This document shows positions 11,116 to 21,286 of a DNA stretch of 64,000 nucleotides, one piece after another. How positions within the stretch are numbered: the stretch's first letter is position 1; each line of letters begins with the position of its first letter. Made by a program: the position numbers and the translations under genes. The DNA comes from Pristionchus mayeri. Taxonomy: Eukaryota; Nematoda; Chromadorea; Rhabditida; Neodiplogasteridae. The notes beneath the pieces are model-generated. The model ran no database searches, was not told the origin of the DNA, and saw nothing but the letters and a program-made list of their open reading frames with translations. The DNA is taken from the NCBI GenBank assembly GCA_036245805.1, contig BTRK01000004.1, positions 4,278,001-4,342,000 on the forward strand. Reading direction: 5' to 3'.

Positions 11116-11290
11116 ATCTTCCACAATCCTAATCCCTCAATATGTACATATTTGGCAATATACAATCAAAATATTTCATTAATATATGCATCTTAATTTC
11201 ACATCTTCCACAATCCTAATCCCTCAATATGTACATATTTGGCAATACACAATCAAAATATTTCATTAATATATGCATCTTAATTTCACA
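11116..11290. repeat. Tandem duplication of an 87-bp unit
   Basis: Two adjacent copies of an 87-bp AT-rich unit beginning ATCTTCCACAATCCTAATCC (copy starts 11116 and 11203). They differ at about one base (GGCAATATAC against GGCAATACAC). The near identity points to a recent duplication just downstream of the Ly6-type gene; the first copy may hold its polyadenylation region. Confidence 0.9.
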
Positions 11291-11309
11291 TAGAAATTTA
11301 GTTGTAAAT

Positions 11310-11574
11310 ACGATAAATATTTCAATAACTCCACTTTTCCCTGTTCGAACTTCCCGATGGTATTCTCAACTTCCCGATGTCATTCGCACTGCCCCCAAAA
11401 TCCGACTATTTAAGCGTCGATTGGAAAGCCATCCGATAGTCGCAGACTTTTCTCACCCTCATTGACTCACACTCTTTGTCAGACTCTTTGTCAGGAGAGT
11501 CCCCCCTCCCATCTGTAATAGTTAATTATTGAATTCATGGTATCGTCGCGCCTCGGGCGTAGATAAATTATTAT
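11310..11574 (+). mobile_element. 3' tail fragment of a non-LTR retrotransposon
   Basis: The frame across about 11320-11465 encodes WYSQLP then DVIRTAPKIRLFKRRLESH, the typical last residues of LINE reverse-transcriptase proteins ('W..LP..v..a.s...FK..L'), followed by a stop (TGA 11464-11466). About 100 bp further the sequence ends in a short ATT run (near 11566-11575), as LINE 3' ends often do. No polymerase domain is left, so this is a dead 5'-truncated copy. Confidence 0.6.
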
Positions 11575-12256
11575 TATTGGCTCTGTACCAATATGAGGGT
11601 CCCAATATGTCTGTACCAATGTAAGGGTCCCAAAGTCTTCTGTACCAGTATAAGGGTCCCAAAAATTTCTGTACCAGTATAAGGGTCCCAAATAAAATAT
11701 CGCCATCAATAAGTAATACCAATAAGTAATGCGTCATAACTGTGTAATATCGTGTTTCAGATGTGTGTAATGGAAATCAAGCTCTGTATTTGAGTTCCCT
11801 TCGTAACTCGGCTTGAACACATCCTATAAGGTTAGGTACTCGGCTAGGCTATTTGAACCAGCTGGATGAACTCTTTTTAAGTTCCCAACTTTGATATTTC
11901 ATCACCTTTTTGTATATCGGCAGACATAGATGTCTCTAACAACTCTGTCATAAGCAAAAGAGAGGGCAAGGCCATTGCTTGTAGCATGAGTTTGAGCCAA
12001 TTTGCGAAGGGGACGCACATGGAGAGTTGGATTTCCTTTACACTTCAGAAACACGATGTTGCATAGTTATCATACAAAATTACATTTTGTTAACAGCAAT
12101 TGAAATTTTGTTTGGGACCCTTACTTTGGGACCCTTATATTGGTACAGATATTTTTGGGACCCTTATATTGGTACAGATTCCTTTGGGACCCTTATATTG
12201 GTACAGAATCCACCTTGGGATCTCTATATTGGTACAGAGCCTTATTATTATAATAT
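11566..12256. mobile_element. Inverted-repeat element with inverted arrays of a ~28-bp repeat
   Basis: The left side (11575-11695) has four tandem units of CTGTACCAGTATAAGGGTCC with short spacers. The right side (12110-12240) has the same unit inverted (GGGACCCTTATATTGGTACA), four full copies plus a partial one. The outermost parts also match: TTATTATTGGCTCTGTACC on the left, GGTACAGAGCCTTATTATTA on the right. About 400 bp of unique sequence lies between. This is a non-autonomous terminal-inverted-repeat element with subterminal tandem repeats. Its right edge touches the retrotransposon body that follows. Short frames through the arrays are repeat artefacts. Confidence 0.8.
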
Positions 12257-12259
12257 AAT

Positions 12260-14575
12260 AACAGAGCATCAGAATGACTTATCGTCAAACGGGGAGTATT
12301 TATGGTTTGGTAATTTTTGTCGATGCAATAATGAATGTTCGAATTCTCAATGTGAACAGTGATGAACGTTATCTCCATCTTCCATTCGGTATTGTATCGT
12401 CACTAATAGATTCTGATAGACGGGATGAATCACCGATGAATCACGAGATGAGCATTGATGAAGTATGGGGAGAGACGAAGGAATGTGTTCTGAAATGCGC
12501 AGAGAGAATCCTTGGTTCCACAAAAGGGATAAGGAGAGAGAACCAAGAGTCGTGGTTCTGGAAAGATGAAAATGTGCGAGTGGCAACTAAAGAGAAGAGA
12601 GACGCATTCAAGAAGTGGTTCAGAAGGAAGAGTGTAGAAAGTAAGAACGAGTATGTGATGAAGAAATTGGTATGCCGACGGGCGTTCCACGAAGCAAAGA
12701 TGAAGGCATACGAGGAGTTGTATGAAATGCTGGATAGACCTGAAGGGGAACAAGCCATTTACCGTCTGGCGAAGTGCAGAGATAGACAGAAGAAGGATTT
12801 GAAGGAGGTTAAACTGGTGTATGATAGAGATGGATCGGTGCTGAGAACGGAGAAAGAAGTGAAAGAACGATGGCGACAATATTTCGATGAGTTTCTGAAT
12901 GTTGAAAAGGCCCAGACACGACTTGATGAAGGAGAAATTGTTGAGCAGCCGATACTTGAATGGTCACTCGAAGAAGTGAGATGGGCCATTAATAAATGTC
13001 CATGGAGGAAAGCATATGGACCAGACCAGATACCGGTGGATTTATGGAAGACAGCTGGAGAGGCCGGAGTGTGGTGGCTGATGAGATTGTTCAATCGAAT
13101 GTTGAGTGAGATGAAGATGCCGGAGGAATGGCGACGTAGTGAAATAGTCACACTGTTCAAGGGGAAGGGAGATGTCAGAGATTGTGGAAACTATCGCGGA
13201 ATCAAGTTGATATCTCATTCTATGAAGATCCTTGAAAGGTGCATCGATAGGCGATTGAGGGGAATTATGGATCTCAATCCTTCTCAGTTTGGATTCGTGA
13301 GCGGGTCGTCCACCTCTGAACCAGTGTTCCAGTTGACTCAACTCGTAGAGAGACATATTGAGTTTCAGCAAGGATTAGCTGCTGTGTTTGTCGATTTGGA
13401 GAAAGCGTATGATAGAACACCGCGGAGGCAAATTTGGAGAAGCTTGAGAGATAAAAGGGTGCCGGAGTTGTATATCAAGTTGATACAGGAGATGTATGAG
13501 GACGCGACCGCATTTGTAAGAACGCCATTCGGTCCAACACAAGATATTACCATCAGAGTGGGAGTGCACCAAGGGAGCGCTCTGAGCCCCTTGTTGTTCA
13601 TTGTCGTTCTCGAGTCGGTGTTGGGAAATTGCATGGAGACTGCACCGAAGTGTTTGGCATACGCTGACGACTTGTGTCTCGTTGATGCGGATATTGCCAC
13701 TCTGGAGAGGAAAGTGCATGAAATTCAGAGGCGGTTGCAAGCAGGAGGGCTCACTTTGAATACGAGAAAAACGGAATTTATGATGATTGGTGGAGGCAGT
13801 GGAGTCATGAAAGATGTGAATGGAGAACCGATTCAGAAAGTGAAGGAATTCCGGTACCTAGGTTCGATGATAGATGAAAATGGTGGAGCGGAAAGAGACG
13901 TGAGTAATCGAATACGGTGTGGATGGGCGAAATTCAACGCTTGTGCTGGTATATGGTACGATAAGAGAGTTCGCATGAGATTGAAAGGAAAGATGTACAG
14001 ATCAGTTATCCGTCCAGCAATGATGTACGGCAGTGAAAATTGGGCCCTACCGGTGGCATTAGAGGAACGATTGAGTGTGGCCGAAATGAGGATGGCACGA
14101 TGGATTTGTCGAGTTAGAATGAAAGACCGGCTGAGGAATGAAAGAGTAAGAGAAATGCTCGGAATCGCACCAATAATAGAGAAAGTGAGAGAGAAAGATT
14201 GAGATGGTATGGACACATGAAGAGACGGGAACCAGATCATCCATGTAGAAAGGTCCAATTGTACCAACTGCCAGGAAGACGGCCAGTGGGAAGACCGAAG
14301 ATGACTTGGATGAGATGCATCCGGCAGGATTTTGCAACTAAAGGGTTAACTGAACGGCACACCCTCAATCGTGATTTGTGGCGAGAGCGAACAGCTCATC
14401 CAGGCCCCGCCTAGCGTGGAGAGGAATCGACTACAATGCGACGACTACTTCAAGATGATGATAATGAAGATGAATTGTATTCCCTTTCGTTTCTTTGTTA
14501 TTTTTTGTATGACCCCCATTGTTTTCTTTTTCGACCTGGATAAAAATGATGATGATGATGATGATGATGATGGGA
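12260..14575 (+). mobile_element. 5'-truncated RTE-like non-LTR retrotransposon
   Basis: Body of a LINE lacking its endonuclease part. It contains a long reverse-transcriptase frame, a C-terminal domain of the RWYGH/RPVGRPKMTW kind, and a 3' end made of about eight TGA/GAT trinucleotides near 14546-14572. A simple trinucleotide tail instead of poly-A is typical of RTE-clade elements. The 5' edge abuts the right end of an inverted-array element. The 3' sequence after the repeat returns to unrelated DNA containing a long palindrome. Confidence 0.85.
12274..14414 (+). pseudogene. LINE reverse transcriptase, one-base frameshift near the end
   Basis: The 642-codon frame 12274-14202 encodes the connector region and polymerase. 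Motifs include AVFVDLEKAYD (near residue 370), GVHQGSALSPLLF (near residue 430), the catalytic YADDLCLV (near residue 462) and FRYLGSMID in the thumb. It stops at TGA 14200-14202. The expected C-terminal block RWYGHMKRRE continues in another frame (about 14199-14414), through GRRPVGRPKMTWMRCI and RDLWRERT, to a stop after 14414. A single-base shift near 14190 therefore separates the last ~70 residues. The endonuclease is missing, so the copy should be immobile. The polymerase core itself looks undamaged, which points to a fairly young insertion. Confidence 0.88.
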
Positions 14576-14626
14576 ATGTGAACGAAGGGAACTTTTTGGC
14601 AAGTTTAGTTGGAGGCTGGGTTAAAA

Positions 14627-14838
14627 CTCCGGTAATTTGTCCCTACTAGTACCCGAGTTAGTATTTTACTAGGGGCGAAAATATCCTCGTTTTCCATACT
14701 CTCTCATCACTCTCTACTTGGATCCTACTAGGGTATTTCGAAATACCCTAGTAGGATCCAAGTAGAGAGTGATGAGAGAGATATTTTCTCCCCTAGTAAA
14801 ATACTAACTCGGGTACTAGTAGGGATAAATTACCGGAG
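14627..14838. mobile_element. 212-bp near-perfect palindromic foldback
   Basis: Arms run from CTCCGGTAATTTGTCCCTAC to the inverse GTAGGGATAAATTACCGGAG, around a centre GGGTATTTCGAAATACCC that is itself a palindrome. Pairing extends over almost the whole length. It begins about 50 bp after the retrotransposon's trinucleotide tail. No coding potential. Confidence 0.9.
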
Positions 14839-15170
14839 AATGTGATAAATAGCTCCCACCATTTCGAGAGGGAGACTAATTACATCCAAAAAAGATAGCG
14901 TCAATGGCTGTGCTCCACGCGAAGAATCATCCCTCCTTTCTCATTCCAATCAAGAACAAAAATCCATCCAAAGAAATCTTTGAACTCCAGTCTCGTCACA
15001 ATTCTTCCCACTCTTCTCTTCATCTCCTCCCTCTTCCCGTGTACTACAGCAGGCAACTTACAAGTACTACGTTTATTCAGCTACAACGAAAATAGTGTGA
15101 TGTGTGCGTGTGCTTCGATGGGGAAGAGGGGCGGGGCTTGAAAGGGGGCGTGTTCAGGAAGGAGCGTGTC

Positions 15171-18100
15171 CTACTGCAGTCCGGCTGCGCCCATCTTGTT
15201 CTCCTCGATGCTCGCCGTCTTCCGATCTGCCACTGCAGCAGGCCCGAATCTAGCATCGCATCGGAAGAGAGTGACCACGGGATGAGTCGTCTGCGCGTGT
15301 CGCCCGATCTGGAAAAGGGGCGGGGCTTAGCGGAGAAAGGGGCGGCGCCAAAGAGTATCTAGTTGACAGGAGAGGAAAGGATCATCATCCATTCAAGTAG
15401 AAGAGAAAGACGACTGCGTCTAAAGTGGGCGTGGCCTGTGGAGGGGGAGTGACCAACCTTATATAGTCCGACGATCCACGGTGTGATGAGGACGGATATA
15501 TTGATGTTGTTGACCATCGAAAACCGATTGAGGACGTAGAAGTTGGTCGCGTGGGCGAGTCCGAGCTGTAATCGAAGACTCCGCCCCCTTTCCCGAGTCC
15601 CGCCCCCCCCCCCTCACCATGATGAGCCAGGAGAGGATGTAGCGGTAGATGAACTTGAGGTAGGGAGTGAGGCGAGAGAAGATAATTGCGCCCTTCTTGT
15701 CAGTGCGGTAGACCACCTGAGAAGAGATACGGTAAGAAGAAAGTATTCTTAGTAGTACGGTAGGATTACTGTAGTCTATGAAGGTGCTGAACTGCAGCAA
15801 ACGATAGTTTAAGTGGAGGATTCAGAACGTACGCCAGATTTAGCAAACAAAAACTATATCGATCGCTCACTTTCAAGTTGACGAGAACCCTCTGAAGACC
15901 GTAGACGTAGATGAAGATGGTCATCTGAATCAATTATTGATTAGTCGTGCTGCTTTCGAGACTCCGCGCTCGCAATATCCGCCCACCTCGTAGAGGATGA
16001 CGACCAGCATCATTGTGAGGTACACATAGTGCACCTCCGCGTTCTTGAACACGTGCTGGAATGAGGTGACATATTTTAGAAAGTGAATGGTGAACTTTCG
16101 CAGTGAGCCGCAATCGACTAATTCCAAATTCGCTATACAATCTTTTTTCTCATAGATACTCAACTAGTGAACAACTTACGCTGTCCAGCAGAAGAGGCGT
16201 AAGGATCGTCGATGCGGCCGCGAGCATCTGCAAAGGTGTCCTGATTCCAGAGTGGGCGGAGCCAGAAGTTGGCGAGGTTCAGTAAAAGGGGCGGAGTCTC
16301 ACCAGCAGCGAGGTTGCGCGTAGTATCACTTTGTTGACGCGTACGAGGAAGGGAAGGCCGCGCATCATAGACACGAGCAGGTACTCGCCCGTCGTGATCT
16401 GAAAAAAGGGGCGGGATTTACAAGGGAGAGGGGCGGGGGTAGGGCGTCTCATGGCTCAATCGTATCCCGACAAGGCTCGAAGATCAGTTCTTATCACGAA
16501 CCACGTAGCCGAGCGAGTTGATGGTGAAGAGCAGGTAGGCCAGGAAGAGGTACGAGCTGTGCTTGTCAGGGAGCACCTCAACAATCGAGATACCGTACTC
16601 AGAACGAATCGACAACTAACAAAAGGAGGATACAAGAAATATCGTAACCATGCGATAGCATCGATAAATGATTTACCCGACTACAGTATGCAGATACCGT
16701 ACCTTGGTGGGCAGCGTGATCCAGAACGCAAGCGGGCGGTCGGCCACTGCAATTGATAAGTTGATACTACCGTAGCCTCATCCATCGTACCGTACCCCAC
16801 CTACAGTGATCCCCTTCCCCACAGTATCCCAAACAATATTTCCTACAGTACTCACATATCTGTAGGACCTCGGCGTGCTCGAGGTAGCCGTTGTGCTGGT
16901 ACTCGACCACCGCCACTGCCCATGCACAAAAGACGAAGCTGAAAGATACTGTAGTCATAGGGATACGGTAGAAGGGGTACTGTAGAGGGATGGCACGGTA
17001 CCTCATCATGAACATGAGCACCAGCTGCAGCACCACCGCGTAGATCAACGACCTGAAAAGGGGCGGAGCTTCGTTAAAAAGGGGGGCGGGGCCTCACTCA
17101 CCTCATCGTCTACTTCTGCCTGAAGCTTAGCCAGCTCCCGATGAACATCCACGTGCCTTCGCCCACGTTGTACATGCTGCACACCTGGAAAAGGGGGGCG
17201 GGACTTAGCGGGAAAAGGGGCGGAGCTTACCAGGCAGAAGGCGACGATCCAGGCGTACGGATCGGAGAAGCCGTCCATGTCGCCGTTCCAACCGGCTCGG
17301 AATCTCTGCAACCATTTTCGAAATTGCTTGGCACGCTGCCAACTCGTGACGTAGTGCGAAAATAATCAAATTTCGTGATTTTTAGAGAATCTTCAACTCA
17401 CATTGAAGGCGCTCTCCTCAAAGTTGAGAGTGAAGAGAATGACGAGCGGAGTGATGAATTCGAAGAAGACGATCCAGGGCGCGAGCTGCAAGGAAATAGA
17501 GTCAGTCGTCGATTATTATGAGGCATGGTAGTCGAGTCACTACTTACGGTGGCAAACAGCTCGGCGCCATCGATAAGCGGGATGCCCGCGGCGAGCAAAA
17601 TCAGGAAGAAGGTGAACAGCGTGTAGCCGCTCGTCTCCGAAAGTTCATTGTCACTGCAGGAGGAAGAGATCAAAGATCAAACTACAATAATATACTTTCT
17701 CCGAACCCGAACTCGGCCGCATCCAATGAGTACGCAGTGCGATACCGTACCCTCCCCTACCGTGTCCACGCCATTCACAGTAGTAGCTGGGTGGGGCTGG
17801 ACTGCAACGCGCGAATCTGCATCACTTTACCCAAGGTGCGGTCCTTGAACGCTACCTGTAAATCAATTCGTATTGCTGGCACCGTGCCAGGAACCCGAGT
17901 ACCATAACGAGAAGATACCGTACATCGTAGTTGGCAAGCGGCGTGATGCAGGAACCGTAAATGTCCATCTCCTTGCCCGGCGGACACATGCTCTCCGTGT
18001 GACAAACTGCAACTAGTAGGTGATTATGAAAGATCAAAGATCAATTATAGAAGGTCATGTATCAGGTTCAAGAGATCAGAGATCAAAGTCCAACTTACAG

Positions 18101-21100
18101 GGCATTCCTGCCTGCGCGCATCGATCGTCCGTACTGCCCGAGACGAGGGCGATGTGTTGGAAGAAGAGGAAGAGATACCTGGGCAGAGGACAGTGGTTAG
18201 AGATCAGGGATCAATCATTGGGGGCATTATCCCGCCCAGAGATCAAAGATCACTCTCCGATATCTCCTCACCGTAGGTCGACGTGGAGGCACAAGAGCGC
18301 GAAGATGCGCACGATGACCATCGAGAAGCCGACGCCTGAAGACGAAATTGGCATGGACAATTTGGAGTTAGTTGCTGCGGCGCCCTGCGAGAATTCCGAA
18401 ATTCCACACATTCTCCATTTTGCGCAATCACTCCCCGCTACTGACCACCGAGAAAGCGTGTCTCGAAAGGAGCCACAATCCGGAACAAGCGAGAAACAAG
18501 AAAAACTATCAGAGCACAACCATCGCGTGGTCCCGTGGTGTAGCGGTTAGCACTCAGGACTCTGAATCCTGCGACGGGAGTTCAAATCTCCCCGGGACCT
18601 TCTCGTTTTGCGGCTTTTTTTGGATGCTTCTCATTTGATTTCTGATGCCATTTCACCGATCTTTGATCTCTCACCTTTCGCAATCGGTGTTATTCGGGCA
18701 AAGAAGGTGTTGGGCGGCAGCGAAGTGAACTGCAAGTGATTGGAGTAATGGGAACCACGTAACCGGTACCAGGTTGGGAACCAGGTACCGGTACCGGTGC
18801 CAGGCCCCGCTGACGAACCTGTCCCATGGTGAGCTCGAGGAATACTGTGGGCATGCCGACGAAGAACATCATCAGTGCGCATACGCCGATGAAGGAGACT
18901 GAGAGAGAAATAGAGTTGATCTTTGATCTTTGACTCCAATCATTCCTCAACCAGGAAGAATCTAACAGGAAAACATGTCAATCGCTAAGGGCGATTTCTG
19001 ATCGTTCATGTTTGACTCAACTCTAAGCCCACCTCCATAGGTGACGTAGTACTTGGTGACCACTAGGAAGATTGGCAGTCGGAAGAAGTTGGACATGAGG
19101 ACGGCCGCCTGGACAAAACAGTGACTGTGGGCGGTGCCAGCAAAAGGGGCGGAGCTTCAAAAAGAGGCGAGGCTTACCAGCGTTCGCGGCGTCAGCTTCT
19201 TCACGTGGGTGGTCTCCATGACGCGTAGTTCGAAGTCCATCTCTTCGAGCTGCAAAAGTCTGTTATCGATTTGCGATGATTTTTTTCTTCCGTACCCTGC
19301 ATATTATAATTGAGAGTACGACGTGCCATGGCTGAGCTGGCCTCGGGCGATTTCGCGTTGGGCGAGTCCTGCTTCTTCTGAGGTACGATGAGGTTACGGT
19401 AGGCACCAATCGATAATCACGAACCATCTCGTTGTTGTAAATCTCCTTCACCTCGTCGTCCTTTTTCTTCTTCTTCTTTGCCTTCTTCGCCTCCTCCTTT
19501 TCTTCCTCCCTGTAAATTGAGGGATACCGTAACCATTGGATACAGTATCCCGATAGGAACACCCTACCGTATCCTCTATAACCGTACCCCCACCGTACTG
19601 CCTGACCCACTCACAAGTGCTCGTGAGAGGAGGTGTCGCTGTCCTTCTGGCGCTCCCTTCCCTTCTTCTTTATCTCATCTTCCTGCGCCTTGTCGAAATC
19701 ATCCATCTCTGCAAATAAAGCCAGTCATCGATCGGTCGTGTCTCCAATTTACCGTAATCCACCGTACCTTTGTCGCAGCCGCATGATCTCACCAGCATTA
19801 CGCGTGTTTCCCGTTCCTGAAATGAGTGGATTACGGTAACAAGGGAACCGCAAAAGTATAACTTACAACCGGTGAAATTCTTATTCAAAGGTTTCACGGG
19901 ACCCCTAAGAAGAACCTAGATCCGTTCAAACAAGTTGCGAATATTGCTTCTTAAGGCCCCGAAAAAGACTTATGAAAATTTGAGGGTTCAACACGTAAAA
20001 TCTCATTGCGCGGATCCCAGAATAGTGAATTATTTCGAGAGCCTACCGAAAGTGTGGCTCGTAGCGCAGATGGTTGCGTGTCAGCTTTGCATTTTGCTAG
20101 TCGTGGGTACGAACTCTATCTGCAGCAAGTGATTTTTTCAGCTTTTTAGAAGTACTTTGCGTTTGCCTCAATTGTAATCTTTGTTCTAAGTCAATTCTTT
20201 GAGCATGTATCACAATTTGAATCAAAATTACTTTTCACTTTATCAGGAGAATTGAAATTTCATAGAATTCAAATATTAGGATTTCTTTTATAATACGATC
20301 ATGAGACAAACGCAAAGCACTTCTAAAAAGCTGCAAAAATCACTAGAGTTCGAACCCACGACTTGCAAAATACAAAGCTCACACGCAACCAGCTGCGCTA
20401 CGAGTCGTATTTTCGGTAGGCTCTCGAAATCATTCACTATTCTGGGATCCGCGCAAGGAGATTTTACGTGTTGAACCCTCAAGTTTTCATAAGTCTTTTT
20501 AGGGTCTTAGGAAGCAATATTCGCAACTTTTTAGAACGGATCTAGGATCTTCTTAGGGGTCCCTTGAAACCTTTGAATACGAATTTCACCGGTTGTAAGT
20601 TATACTTTGAGGTTCCCTTGTAAGATCAATCTACAGCACCCTCGGTCAACAGTATGCGTTACCTTCGTATTATTCACTAGATACTAGGGTACAGTCTCCT
20701 AAGGCCATACAACGTGCTTCAGTACGCTACGGAAGATTACGGTATGTGTCAGGCTACGGAAGCATGCAGCACCCTACAAACACCAGAAAGCTACCGTACT
20801 CGGGGGTCCGGGAAGAAGTATCCTTCAGCCTCAGGCTTCTCCTTGGGAGTAACGCAATCCTTGCTCCCTCCCTTCTTCTTCCTGCCTCCTGAAAGTACGG
20901 TAGGTCAGAATGGGTATGACGGGTGGTACGGCAGCATATATGGTAATGTGGGACGTGATAGGCACACGGGTAGCGCGAACCACTGAGATTAGCACTACAG
21001 AACAAGGAGCACAGGCATACAAAATCGAACAAGGCGAACGTTTCTTCTATGCCGGGTAACACTGAACTTAGGGTTAAGATTGATCGCATTTCGGTTACTT

Positions 21101-21279
21101 TAGTTACCGTACCTTTCTCCTCACTCGGCTTGTTGCGGCCTTTGCTCGGCTTGTTGGCGGGCAGCTGGTCGGTTGCAGTGACTTCCTGAATATCGATTGA
21201 TTGTGGTTGGGGAACGATAGGTAGGGAGGGGTAAGGGAGGGACGTACCAGGGGTTCACATTTCTTGTTGGCGGAAGACA
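15171..21279 (-). CDS. Divergent SLC6 (sodium:neurotransmitter symporter) family protein
   Basis: About 22 exons on the minus strand. ATG near 21279 (MEMSSANKKCEPL), then a ~190-residue Lys/Glu-rich cytoplasmic N terminus spread over seven exons (SEEKGGRKKKGG, EEEKEEAKKAKKKKKKDDE). Membrane core: SNFFRLPIFLVVTKY aligns with the TM1 'GNVWRFPYL' region. GMPTVFLELTMGQ (near 18840) is the TM2 'G.P.FFLE..LGQ' signature, and PIAKGVGFSMVIVRIFA is the TM3 start. CHTESMCPPGKEMDIYG is an extracellular loop, and MTIFIYVYGLQRVLVNL (near 15880) matches the late 'i..YG...f..D' helix. It ends KMGAAGLQ with TAG at 15171-15173. The NGGG motif after TM1 is absent, so transport may be altered or lost. One N-terminal junction (near 19270-19290) is a base off with the strongest acceptor. 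Introns contain recurring GC-rich and GATC words, a foldback element and a plus-strand tRNA. Confidence 0.66.
18529..18600 (+). tRNA. tRNA-Gln (anticodon CTG)
   Basis: A 72-nt cloverleaf. Acceptor arms GGTCCCG (18529-18535) and CGGGACC (18593-18599) pair fully, with discriminator T. The D arm contains TGGTGTAGCGGTTAGCA. The anticodon stem CAGGA/TCCTG closes loop CTCTGAA, giving anticodon CTG (Gln). The T arm is GGGAGTTCAAATCTCCC. The internal A box (TAGCGGTTAG) and B box (GTTCAAATC) are intact, and the gene is followed by TTCTCGTTTTG. It lies antisense inside an intron of the SLC6-type gene and looks functional. Confidence 0.93.
19838..20622. mobile_element. 785-bp foldback element with tRNA-like arms
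   Basis: Arms of about 330 bp (19838-20170 and 20285-20622) are reverse complements, starting ACAAGGGAACCGCAAAAGTA and ending TACTTTGAGGTTCCCTTGT. Each arm contains a tRNA-like block. On the left it starts TAGCGCAGATGG (matching the polymerase III A box TRGYNNARNNG) near 20064 and ends GGGTACGAACTC near 20113. On the right arm, minus strand, the B-box-like text is GGGTTCGAACTC, a perfect core. The centre is about 115 bp of AT-rich DNA. It sits in an intron of the SLC6-type gene. It looks like two copies of a tRNA-derived SINE fused head to head, or a foldback that captured one. Confidence 0.82.
20053..20125 (+). ncRNA. tRNA-derived (SINE-like) block in foldback left arm
   Basis: Contains a polymerase III A-box match (TAGCGCAGATGG) and a B-box-like GGTACGAACTC with one mismatch, spaced as in a tRNA. 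The acceptor stem does not pair, so it is not a working tRNA. The matching block on the minus strand of the other arm (about 20410-20340) keeps GGTTCGAACTC. Confidence 0.5.
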
Positions 21280-21286
21280 TCTCCAC

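Noticed and set aside
11491..11737. Frames reading repeated LGPLYWYR / WDPYTGTE, and the tandem array as a possible CRISPR
   Set aside because: Translation of a 28-bp tandem repeat in a eukaryotic inverted-repeat element. The spacers are only a few bases, not unique 25-40-bp spacers, and no cas genes exist.
12430..13740. Several minus-strand frames of 105-149 codons across the LINE
   Set aside because: Antisense shadows of the reverse-transcriptase frame.
20345..20410. Possible functional tRNA on the minus strand (GGTTCGAACTC)
   Set aside because: The acceptor stem does not pair and the same block recurs in inverted form in a foldback arm; treated as a tRNA-derived repeat.
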